Counted from the first letter of the stretch, positions 1 to 6,961 are shown. The stretch: DNA of 10,000 bases from Chrysomallon squamiferum (GCA_012295275.1 CM022679.1:9642169-9652168); one strand, 5' to 3'. Notes: a model not told the origin generated them from the sequence alone. A program made the numbers and translations.

Positions 1-670
1 CAAGCCATCTGTTATGTTGGATAAAATATTAGCTCATTTTAAAATAAAGTTTTGTTAACATTTATTAACAAGAAATGTAGAGTGAAAGGGTATGTAATCT
101 CCGATGTATGACTTTTATGATTGCGTGTTCGTAATATACTCTTTGTATAAAGAGTTTTTCGTTACTTTTTTGTTTTTGCGAGTTTACAAGTGCGAAAACA
201 TACACAATGATACATATGTTAATTTAATAAATTAATAAATATCATAATAATATAGTTTAAAAAAATAGAAAAAATATATATTGACGTATTATTTTATTAT
301 TTGAAAAGTGGATCTTATCAGGTAAACAAAATATATATTTATCGTATTTTTACAATAATAGATTTTGCAAACGAGACACTTTTAAAAAAAAAATACATAT
401 TTATTAAAATTCCTTAATTATATCTGACATTTTTATTTAATGACCTGTACCAATAAAATGTCATACTAATTTATTTATTTATTTATATGTTTATTTAATT
501 ATTATATTTGATTTAAAAAAAAAAAATAAAGTGCAATTACAACATCAGAATATGCATAAATTTAATTTTATTTACATTATTTTTTTCGGTTTCAATTAAA
601 CGTGTGTAAAATAAATAATAATAAAAAAAAAATTAAAAAAAAAAAAAAAAAATTATTTTTCTTTTTTATT
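1..670. other. AT-rich intergenic or intronic sequence, no gene seen
   Basis: I see no reading frame of useful length, RNA gene or strong motif here. The stretch is a patchwork of A-runs, T-runs and short AATA/TTTA tracts. Interrupted homopolymer A fills about 623-652. AATAAA occurs by composition alone and is not treated as a polyadenylation signal. Confidence 0.75.
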
Positions 671-741
671 ATTAACATTTTTTTTTAAAAAGATGATGCG
701 TGAAAATTGTTAAAAAGTGTGTGTGAACTATCGGAGTATGA

Positions 742-955
742 ATTTCAATATTCCATGTAAATTCGGCTGACGTTGTTTGTGAGGATGTCGTTAAAACGGA
801 AACCGATGTCGCGAAAATCAAAGAAAACCTGGATGCGTGGGAGAATTTATGAAATAATCGACTCACTTTGCGGCAAACAGATCAATAAGAGGTCAGATGC
901 TGTTGGCCACATTTCATTTTTTTTTTTTTTTTTTTTTCTTTCTTTCTCTCTATAA
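742..955 (+). other. Short higher-GC island with two overlapping open frames; possible decayed exon
   Basis: GC and CpG rise over about 765-905 relative to the flanks. One plus frame is open from just after a TGA at 739-741 to a TGA at 853-855, and its end reads as an acidic, amphipathic segment (ETDVAKIKENLDAWENL). A second plus frame opens at an ATG at 785 and is basic (MSLKRKPMSRKSKK), running into the T-run where it becomes poly-Phe. Both cannot be coding over the same bases without special pleading. No convincing splice acceptor or donor brackets either frame. The right part (about 841-870) also aligns loosely with the tandem repeat that starts near 971, so it may be repeat-derived. I do not recognise a protein family. 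Confidence 0.15.
917..950. repeat. Poly-T run followed by (CTTT)n/(CT)n
   Basis: An uninterrupted run of 21 T (917-937) is followed by short CTTT and CT units. It is low-complexity sequence between the higher-GC island and the 57-bp repeat array. Confidence 0.9.
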
Positions 956-970
956 CCCTCTCTTTGCTAA

Positions 971-1181
971 GATGATAATATCACTGGCAATTTCACGTTT
1001 AATAAAGACGATAATAACACAGTCACTACTGCTATGAAATGTGAATGATGTTAATTTTGTGAAAGAAAAAAAATAAATAAATATCTCACAGTCACTACTT
1101 TTATTGGACAGTTATTAATATGAATTTTATAAAGAAGATAACTCACTTTGACTTCTATGTGGGTGTGTGTGTTTGTGTGTA

Positions 1182-1227
<46 letters not shown>

Positions 1228-1510
1228 AGTCAGTGCATTCACAGAGAATTTCAATTTATATAACTGCCGTAAAGACGATATCTCAACGTTATTACCTTCA
1301 TAGGACATTTTATTTATTTGCAAATTCTTAAGAAGACATATCACACTGATTAATTTCATTGAACATTTATTTATTTAAATTTTCGAAAGAAGATATTGCC
1401 TGTCACTACGGTCAATGAAGAATTATTTATTAACATTTTCGAAAACTACGTCACGTAACTACAGTCATGAATATATGTTATTTATTTTTATTCAGTACTT
1501 TCAGTACTTT
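971..1510. repeat. Degenerate minisatellite, unit about 54-59 bp
   Basis: Aligning on a conserved TCAC anchor gives successive units at about 981, 1017, 1086, 1143, 1224, 1283, 1341, 1397 and 1451. The clean spacings are 54-59 bases. The longer 1143-1224 step contains an inserted GT/AT microsatellite, and the short first step (36) looks deleted. The unit opens with a motif like ATATCACAGTCACTAC, continues through a TTCATTGGACATTTATTTAT-like centre, and ends in a TTTTCGAAAGAAGAT-like segment. Individual units are strongly diverged, so this is an old array. It may fade out towards 1570, and a first outlying unit may sit near 841-870, where the ten bases of 861-870 recur exactly at 1141-1150. 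The array is non-coding as far as I can see, because stops interrupt all plus frames. Confidence 0.75.
1161..1223. repeat. (GT)n(AT)n compound microsatellite
   Basis: Interrupted GT repeats pass directly into about 17 AT units. The array lies inside one copy of the 57-bp repeat and lengthens that copy to 81 bases, so it expanded after the minisatellite formed. The AT portion is self-complementary and could form a cruciform. Confidence 0.95.
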
Positions 1511-2027
1511 CATACTTATAAAACAAAAGTGATTTTACAGTTTTTAAATAAGGAATTTAAAATCACTAATAAAAATAATATCATCCCGCCTTTTGGATAA
1601 CAATTCACATTCTCTGCGTTTATTTTTTTTTTACTTATTTTTATTTATTTATTTATTTATTATATTTATTTACAATAAAAAAAATACCCATGATGCGGTT
1701 GTAGGTGAAACATAATAATAGTAATAACGAACTACATTTCAGTCTGTATTAAGGAAATAAGTTACATATAAATTAACGTGAATATCGCGGCTTAGCCCGT
1801 TTTTTTTTCCAAAATGGCCTGCAATAAATTCTTTCATTATCTTGAAAACCATAAAATTATCTGAAAAAAGGCTAAAGCAAAATGCCATCAAATGGTATTT
1901 AGTTTTATTTCTTTACTCCGGACTGATTTATGGAAATGCTGTTTACGTCAGATTGCAGATACGGGAAGATCTAGATAATTCTTTCCCATTTATTTACCTA
2001 CATCAAAAAACCTATTTAGTAAAATAA
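1511..2027. other. AT-rich unique sequence with a (TTTA)n tract; no gene seen
   Basis: Nothing here has coding character. A TTTA/ATTT microsatellite occupies about 1636-1671. Short open frames at 1415-1600 and 1842-2027 (plus) have low-complexity, unrecognisable translations and no splice or promoter context. A small GC-rich patch near 1786-1800 (GGCTTAGCC followed by nine T) resembles a hairpin plus T-run, which is likely coincidental in this composition. Confidence 0.6.
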
Positions 2028-2039
2028 TAAAAGAAAAGA

Positions 2040-2267
2040 AAAATAAAATAAAATAAAATAAAATAAAACCATGTAAATAAAATAAAATAAAGTAAATAGA
2101 AAAACGAATGAGTGAGTGAATGAATGAATCAATCAAATAAAAATAAAAAATAAAATAAATAACTATGTAAATTTAAAAAATCTAAATTAAATAACAGCAA
2201 CATCAGCATCATCATCATCATCATCATCATCATCAACAACAACAAGACAGAAAAAAAAAAAAAAAAA
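2040..2267. repeat. Microsatellite cluster: (TAAAA)n, (GAAT)n, (CAT)n, (CAA)n, poly-A
   Basis: In order there are TAAAA pentamers (about 2040-2067 and 2070-2090), GAGT/GAAT tetramers (about 2107-2128), a (CAT)n run (about 2207-2233) shading into (CAA)n (about 2232-2243), then 18 A (2250-2267). The CAT-to-CAA change is a typical single-base motif shift at the edge of a slippage array. Confidence 0.9.
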
Positions 2268-2289
2268 CAGTCGAAACTATTCCATTTTG

Positions 2290-2370
2290 TTTTAATTTGT
2301 GTTTGTTTTTATTTTAGGTGTTTTATTTTTTGGGTTGATTTTTGTTTTGTTTTTGTTTTTGTTTTTTTTA
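2290..2370. repeat. T-rich tract with TTTTTG units
   Basis: The strand is T with scattered G, including repeated GTTTTT units at about 2342-2365. The apparent reading frame through it translates to Phe/Leu/Val low complexity and is not taken as a gene. Confidence 0.7.
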
Positions 2371-2389
2371 AATAATCATAAATTCTTAC

Positions 2390-2640
2390 AAAATGCATTT
2401 TTCATCTTCACACCTGACTCCTCACAAAAATGTTTGTGGTTGCTGCTGTCGTTGGATTGCAGCCAACAACCACTGATGAAAGTTTGATAAAATATTTACA
2501 TAGAAATTTTAATTAGGCTGGACAAGTTATTTTTAGTGGTGCTGTACAAAGAATGTTTTTGTTGTTTGTCATGTGTCAGTCAGTTTAACTGACAGAACAG
2601 TCCTCAGAAAACACCGCATATGACACGCATGACTTAACAG
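2390..2640. other. Unique sequence with a 29-codon small frame and a 15-nt palindrome
   Basis: This 250-bp unique patch has balanced composition. A small plus frame starts at the ATG at 2430 (A at -3) and ends with a TAG at 2514-2516. Its N-terminus MFVVAAVVGL is hydrophobic, followed by a hydrophilic remainder. It is overlapped by another open plus frame (to 2487), so neither is persuasive. GTCAGTTTAACTGAC at 2579-2593 is a perfect odd-length inverted repeat. The inverted repeat GTTGG...CCAAC near 2452-2467 is short. I assign no function to any of these. Confidence 0.35.
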
Positions 2641-2661
2641 ATAGCAGTTACATTAATTAAG

Positions 2662-2897
2662 TAATAAATAATAATAATAACAACAACAATAATAATAACT
2701 ACAAGAATAACAATAATAATGATAATGACAATAATAATACCAGATAGTAATAACATTGATAAAGTAAGAAATAATAATAATAATATTAATAATAATAAGA
2801 ATAAGAATAAGAATAAGAATAATATTAATGTTAATATTAATAATAATCGTAATAACAAGAATAACAATAATAATACCATATAATAATAACATTATTA

Positions 2898-2949
<52 letters not shown>

Positions 2950-3118
2950 GTGGTAGTTGTAGTTGTAATATAAACAACAATAATAACAGTAATAATAATA
3001 ATAACAAGAATAATAATAGTAGTAGTAGTGGTAGTAGTAGTAATAATATAAATAGTAATAATAATACTAAATAAATAAATAAATAAATAAATAATAAAAT
3101 AATAACAACAACAATAAT

Positions 3119-3156
<38 letters not shown>

Positions 3157-3208
3157 CGATAACAATAATGATAACGACAATAACAACAACAATAACAACA
3201 ATAACAAT
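2662..3208. repeat. 547-bp imperfect trinucleotide block (AAT/AAC/AGT)
   Basis: Almost every triplet is AAT, AAC or a one-base variant (AGT, AAG, GAT). Pure cores include (AAT)n at about 2898-2949, (CAA)12 at 3121-3156 and AGT-rich patches at about 2948-2970 and 3018-3044. An AATA tetramer run sits at about 3067-3094. The long minus-strand open frames across this block are translations of TTA/TTG/ATT triplets into poly-Leu, poly-Ile and poly-Val. They stay open because the motif contains no minus-strand stop, and they are not genes. Confidence 0.95.
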
Positions 3209-3212
3209 GTAC

Positions 3213-3235
3213 AAAAAAAAAAAAAAAAAAAAAAA
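3213..3235. repeat. Poly-A run (23 A)
   Basis: Homopolymer A immediately follows the trinucleotide block. No retroposon body could be recognised upstream, since the sequence there is microsatellite. Confidence 0.9.
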
Positions 3236-3613
3236 GAAGCTAAAAACGAATCCAAACAGATATTTGGACTGAAATTTTGAATGAAACAGAAAGAGTGAAA
3301 CGAAAACCGGTTTGGTGGTTTGGCGTGTTTTGGAAGTTAAGAGTTTCGTGTAATTTTAGTCAGGCCCCAGGGAAACACTGCAGGGGTTTAATTGTAGATA
3401 TTCAGTGAAACTGAACACGCCACGAAGCTCACAGGTCACGCCCTCGTTTTGACAGGCAGTGCATCAAAGCGAATACAATTTTTACAAAATTCGCTTAGCA
3501 TGGATTCACTCCACGTTTTGTGTTAGCAGAAATCACGCAATTTGATTATTTATATGTCACAAGCAAGTGATCAGTTTGAGCGATAGCAAAATGCAAAAGA
3601 AGACAGGACATAC

Positions 3614-3615
<2 letters not shown>
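3236..3615. other. Unique sequence without a gene; inverted repeats and an AACCGGTT site
   Basis: This is moderately CpG-containing unique DNA. AAACCGGTTT at 3304-3313 is a perfect palindrome containing the Grainyhead-family consensus AACCGGTT. AAGCGAAT (3467-3474) and ATTCGCTT (3489-3496) form a perfect 8-bp inverted repeat with a 14-base loop. An AGGTCA nuclear-receptor half-site lies at 3433-3438. No frame is convincingly coding. Motif presence alone does not establish regulation. Confidence 0.5.
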
Positions 3616-3659
<44 letters not shown>

Positions 3660-3679
3660 ATATTATATTATATTATATC
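3616..3679. repeat. (AG)21 followed by (TTATA)n
   Basis: A pure AG dinucleotide array (3616-3657) abuts a short TTATA/TATAT pentamer tract. The purine-only strand has H-DNA potential. Confidence 0.95.
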
Positions 3680-3725
3680 ATGTTGTTTTATTGTTTTTGT
3701 TTAACCCCACAGGTTGTTGTATTGC

Positions 3726-3850
3726 AAATAAAATAAAATATAAAAAAACAAAGAATATAAATAAATAAATAAATAAATAAAATATATATAAAAAAATTAA
3801 AATAATAAATAAATAAAATATATCAAAAATAAAATAAAAACAACTATAAA
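3726..3850. repeat. A-rich AAATA/AATA tract
   Basis: Imperfect AAAAT and AAAT units include about five AAAT units at 3756-3780. The minus frame through it translates to Ile/Phe/Tyr/Leu low complexity. Confidence 0.85.
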
Positions 3851-4160
3851 TACATGGGACATAATTATTCGTTTCGCCTCCACTCACGGCAGTTTAGACT
3901 GCACATTTATCTTAAACGTTTTACCGTACACACCGGAACGTTAACCGGACTGGGGACAATTTCTCCCTTTCCGCTACATCTACGTAAACCTAACAGCAGA
4001 GAAACCGGATCAGGACAGCGCTCTGGGCCGGCAGGCAAGGCAAACTGTTACTTTCCGTTTCGTACGCATTGCTCCAATCCCGCCCCCCCACCACCAAAAA
4101 CACTCGGGTCTACAACGCCGGGAACTGGAATTGTAAAGATTTACATATGAAAACACAGAC

Positions 4161-4204
4161 CTCTCTCTATCTATCTATCTATCTCTCTCTCTCTCTGTCT
4201 CTGC
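4161..4204. repeat. (CTAT)n/(CT)n microsatellite
   Basis: CT units, then CTAT tetramers, then CT units again with one GT interruption. The array lies inside the candidate promoter/5' exon region. Confidence 0.95.
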
Positions 4205-4275
4205 TGCTTGATCATTCAAGTGAAATCTCAGCCGGCGACACGGAAAATTTAGAACCCTGGGAAACAACAATGGAG

Positions 4276-4329
4276 TTATCGAAACTGGCCTTGATCCCAG
4301 ACGCATTATCGAACGCGACCTTGAGCCAA
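4276..4329. repeat. Diverged 30-bp tandem duplication
   Basis: TTATCGAA at 4276-4283 recurs at 4306-4313, and CCTTGA recurs at the same offset. About 18 of 24 aligned bases match. The 30-base period is a whole number of codons, so the duplication gives a ten-residue repeat in whichever overlapping frame is read: on the plus strand two blocks starting Leu-Ser, on the minus strand two blocks sharing a Phe-Asp-Asn core. This makes the open frames here easier to explain by duplication, but does not decide coding status. Confidence 0.6.
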
Positions 4330-4560
4330 TGGCACACTTTTGCGCAGTGAAGACATTTCTTTTTCTCTCTCTTCGCTTCGTGTTTCGTTGGAGACCGGGC
4401 GATGTTAATTAAGAAACGTCTTTTTCCCGTGGACTTACCAGAGAGATTAAGAAAACAGACCTGCAGCTGGAGGAGAGATTGTACTGACGGTGACATGTTC
4501 TGGCAGAGGCATTGTTGTCTGTAACATTGTAAGTAGTAGTGCACTGTGGTAAGTAGTATA

Positions 4561-4841
4561 ACGATTTTTCATATTCGAATGGAACGACGCTTGCTCAATG
4601 CTGCTTCTATTATTTATTTTTGTTTTTATTTACGAAATCACAATAACAGAAATAAAAGCATTAGCAGCAACCACTGCTTAGTACTGCAACACGTAGAAAT
4701 CTCTGTTACTGTTGCGCGATCTCAACAATTAGGCTTACTACTACTACTACTTCTGCAACAGCAATAGCAACAACAGTCGAAACACAACAACTATTATTTA
4801 TTTATTTGCTGTTTATTATTTATTTATTTGCTATTTTTTAT
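4561..4841. other. AT-rich spacer, no gene seen
   Basis: The sequence mixes unique AT-rich DNA with CAA/CAG-like triplets (about 4752-4775) and TTTA tracts (about 4796-4820). The plus frame through 4767 opens at a GTG and ends in poly-Leu and poly-Gln. It is not supported as a gene, and would sit directly after the splice-donor-like sites, that is in a presumed intron. Confidence 0.5.
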
Positions 4842-4860
4842 TACTACTACTATTACTACG

Positions 4861-4932
<72 letters not shown>

Positions 4933-4938
4933 GCTGCT
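4842..4938. repeat. (CTA)n microsatellite ending in (CTG)n
   Basis: An interrupted start is followed by 24 pure ACT triplets (4861-4932 with the last CTG shift), which pass into three GCT units. The Thr-rich open frame across it is an artefact of the repeat. Confidence 0.95.
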
Positions 4939-5069
4939 GCTTTTATTAATTTTGATATTTATATATTATTGCAATTAATAGGTACAAAAATATCCAAACA
5001 TGTTAATCATTTTAAAGACAGATAGGTTTCAGAACAATCATTTAAAAAAAACAAAAAAAAACTACCATA

Positions 5070-5438
5070 ATGCTTGATATTATGAGAGAACATGAAGAAA
5101 TTCAAAATTATATTAAGAGTCTAGCTAAAAGTGTATTTAAACAAATAGGAGAAGATGCCATTAATAATGTTGAACAAGATATTTTAAAACAAATCGACAG
5201 TAGATTACATAATTATCCAAACGAAGATCAAGTAATGTCTTTAATAGGAAATCAATTACCTATTGCTGTCCCTAATGTTCCATTTATTGTCGATATTAAT
5301 AAACATTTACAAGATTTACAAAAGAATTTAGAAAATACTGCTTTTAATAATATTTTTATTGTTGCTACTATTATTGTTATTTTCTTGTTGTTATCATCAT
5401 CATCATCATTATTATTTTTATTTTTATTATTATTATAA
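5070..5438 (+). CDS. Unrecognised 122-residue protein, hydrophilic domain plus hydrophobic C-terminal tail
   Basis: I do not recognise the family. The ATG at 5070 (ACCATAATG context) follows an A-rich leader. An in-frame TAA at 5043 and no AG acceptor between them make it the natural start, with Met5 as an alternative. Coding character is clear. Over the first 89 codons GC is about 47%, 17% and 12% at positions 1, 2 and 3, with no low-complexity translation. Residues 1-50 are charged and helix-prone. Residues 50-72 hold four prolines. Residues 73-90 are helix-prone again, and about 95-108 form a plausible membrane segment. The remaining tail (five Ser, then Leu/Phe) is encoded by (TCA)n and (TTA)n microsatellite, so the original C-terminus may have been overwritten. 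There are no cysteines and no N-terminal signal peptide. A tail-anchored topology would suit it. It could be an intronless host gene, a first exon, or an old insertion from an AT-rich element; I cannot choose between them. Confidence 0.6.
   Translation: MLDIMREHEEIQNYIKSLAKSVFKQIGEDAINNVEQDILKQIDSRLHNYPNEDQVMSLIGNQLPIAVPNVPFIVDINKHLQDLQKNLENTAFNNIFIVATIIVIFLLLSSSSSLLFLFLLLL
5386..5438. repeat. (TCA)n(TTA)n microsatellite inside the open frame
   Basis: TTG/TTA triplets, five TCA triplets and then TTA/TTT triplets make up the last 17 or so codons of the 5070-5438 frame. In this register they read as Leu, Ser and Phe/Leu, which extends the hydrophobic tail until a TAA. Confidence 0.85.
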
Positions 5439-5650
5439 ACTGTTACAAAGTTAGTGTATATTTATTAGACAACATCTGGAGATACGGCACCGATCATAAG
5501 TAAAAAAACAAAACAACCTCTGTTCTTCAATAACTATTGTTATGATTAGACCAGCCAATGTGGTCTTCAACCACTGATAATTTTGTCTAACGTGTACAAT
5601 TATACAGTGTTTTCTGTAGCAATTTTCGAAATAATAAAATGATAAGAATA
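5439..5650. other. Unique sequence downstream of the coding frame; two overlapping hairpins
   Basis: This could hold a 3' untranslated region. AGACCA (5548-5553) pairs with TGGTCT (5561-5566). GTGGT (5560-5564) pairs with ACCAC (5570-5574). They share bases and so are mutually exclusive. An AATAAA occurs at about 5632-5637, but this signal is uninformative in such AT-rich DNA. The minus-strand frame across 5451-5723 becomes Phe/Leu low complexity at its start and is not supported. Confidence 0.4.
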
Positions 5651-6040
5651 ATAAAAAAAAAAAAATAAAAAAAAAAATAAAGTAACGTAACATAACAAAC
5701 AAACAAATAAATAAAGAGAACAAAGGAAATAAAAAAAGACTTTTTATTTTTTATATAAATATTTTTTTTTAATTAATTAATTATTAATTTAAAATTAGTT
5801 TGGAAATTTATATAAATAACGCAGATATTTTGCGGAAATTTTTTTTATATTTGTTGATATTAATATAGAATTTTAAAAATAATTAAAAAAGGCAATAAAA
5901 CAAAATAAAATAAAATATTTAAGAGCTAATTAGAAATGAAAGAGAATATTTTAAGTAGCTTGAATATAAAAATGAATAATGTTTATTCTTCATAAATTTT
6001 AGATAGATTTATTAATACCATTTAAAAAATATATAAATAA
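5651..6040. other. AT-rich spacer, nothing recognised
   Basis: A-rich tracts (about 5652-5735) give way to AT-rich sequence with AATTAATTAATTA and TATAAATA elements. No coding frame, RNA gene or repeat family could be supported. Confidence 0.7.
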
Positions 6041-6175
6041 AAACAATAGCAACAGCAATAGCAGTGGCAAAAGCAATAACAACAACAACAACAACAACAA
6101 CAGCAACAACAATAATAATAATAATAATAGTAGTAGTAGTAGTAGCAGTAATAGTAGTTGAAGTAGTAGTAGTAG
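6041..6175. repeat. Compound (CAR)n(CAA)n(AAT)n(AGT)n microsatellite
   Basis: GCAATA-like degenerate units pass into CAA triplets (about 6069-6108), then AAT (about 6109-6128), then AGT (about 6129-6168). Each motif differs from the next by one base. Confidence 0.95.
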
Positions 6176-6291
6176 AAAACTAATTTAAAAAAAAACGTAA
6201 ACTAAAGAAAAGAAATAAATGTCCTATTTAAAAAATATCGTGTTGAACTTAAAATATTATTCTAAATTAGCATCAGATGGTTATAAAAACT

Positions 6292-6294
<3 letters not shown>

Positions 6295-6360
<66 letters not shown>
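6295..6360. repeat. (CT)24(CA)n compound microsatellite
   Basis: A pure CT array at 6295-6343 changes directly to CA to 6360. The open plus frame around it translates to alternating Ser-Leu then His-Thr and is not a gene. Confidence 0.97.
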
Positions 6361-6399
6361 TTTATATAATTCTTTTTCTAAACAATTTAATCCGAGTAT

Positions 6400-6422
6400 T
6401 ATACAATAATAATAATAATAAC
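6400..6422. repeat. Short (AAT)n microsatellite
   Basis: About six AAT triplets in AT-rich sequence. Confidence 0.85.
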
Positions 6423-6564
6423 ACTTTGATTTAATTACAAATTAACAATTCAAAACAGCACTCGTATAAACAGCAAGACCAGAAAAAAAATAATATTAAA
6501 AATAATAAAATCACGAAATGAACGTTTGAAAAGCCGAGCAAAACGTGAGTGACTGTGAACTGAA

Positions 6565-6617
6565 CACGTGGGTAGTAACGCAGAGACAAGTATGAAATCA
6601 CACACAGGTATATAAAG
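6565..6617 (+). promoter_or_regulatory. Candidate TATA promoter with upstream E-box
   Basis: TATATAAAG at 6609-6617 matches the TATA-box consensus in unique, mixed-composition sequence, where it is not simply AT noise. A CACGTG E-box lies 39 bases upstream at 6565-6570. Initiation would be expected near 6638-6645, followed by about 65 bases of unique sequence before a (TAA)n array at 6711. No coding frame follows closely, so any transcript would have a non-coding first exon or be a non-coding RNA. This is inference from motif and spacing only. Confidence 0.35.
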
Positions 6618-6709
6618 TGTCACTGGTTTTGTGAAGTGTTGGTCGCAGCAGAGGCACGACTTGTCTAGTATTTCAAGTTAATGTGTCTTCTGAAGACGTT
6701 CTGTCTGCA

Positions 6710-6710
<1 letters not shown>

Positions 6711-6751
<41 letters not shown>
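6711..6751. repeat. (TAA)n microsatellite
   Basis: About 13 TAA triplets follow a CTGCAG. The array carries a stop codon in one plus frame throughout, so nothing in that frame can be coding across it. Confidence 0.95.
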
Positions 6752-6755
<4 letters not shown>

Positions 6756-6922
6756 TACTATCTTTTCTCGCACTGGGCAGGCAGGCAACGTATTTGCACT
6801 GAGCAGAACTGAACATATTTAGGACAGGACAAGAAACGTAAAAAAAAAAAAAAAAAATCCAATGTCGCTCAAAACCCTTAGTTAATATTATTAGAACATT
6901 TACGATTGAAGCTTAGCTGCAT

Positions 6923-6930
<8 letters not shown>
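6752..6930. other. Unique sequence with a poly-A run; no gene seen
   Basis: This is mixed-composition sequence with 18 A at about 6840-6857. No frame, motif set or RNA fold is worth naming. Confidence 0.6.

Positions 6931-6961
<31 letters not shown>
6931..6961 (-). repeat. Poly-T run (31 T)
   Basis: This is the longest homopolymer in the window. Read on the minus strand it is a poly-A tract directly following the unique 6962-7365 segment, as would be seen for a retroposed sequence in minus orientation. No target-site duplication could be found by eye, so the retroposon reading is open. Confidence 0.9.

Larger units (their letters stand above)
3860..4560 (+). promoter_or_regulatory. Candidate CpG-rich promoter with untranslated 5' exon
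   Basis: GC and CpG content rise sharply against the flanks. CCAAT boxes occur at 4074-4078 and 4326-4330, and a C-rich GC/CACCC-type element follows the first (4079-4092). At the right edge two copies of GTAAGTAG, at 4529 and 4549, are near-consensus 5' splice sites. The arrangement suits a plus-strand promoter and non-coding first exon ending at 4528 or 4548. No TATA box is evident. Open frames cross the region on both strands (plus to 4350, minus 4212-4544) with plausible-looking but unrecognised translations. Because they overlap antisense, at most one can be real. The promoter/exon reading is inference. Confidence 0.35.

Noticed and set aside
971-1510. Spaced repeats resembling a CRISPR array
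   Set aside because: Whole units are diverged tandem copies, with no exact short repeats separated by unique spacers, and the context is eukaryotic.
1786-1809. Hairpin plus T-run resembling a terminator
   Set aside because: The 4-bp stem is too short and T-runs are everywhere in this window. There is no upstream RNA gene.
2634-3255. Several minus-strand open frames of 60-125 codons
   Set aside because: They are translations of TTA/TTG/ATT/GTT triplets into poly-Leu, poly-Ile and poly-Val, and stay open only because the repeat motif lacks minus-strand stops.
3854-4150. Plus-strand 98-codon frame
   Set aside because: It opens at a non-ATG codon in the track and crosses the C-rich promoter-like element. 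The translation is unrecognised and overlaps another frame.
4828-5025. Thr-rich plus-strand frame
   Set aside because: It is a (CTA)n microsatellite translation with a short non-repeat tail. There is no periodic base use outside the repeat and no start context.
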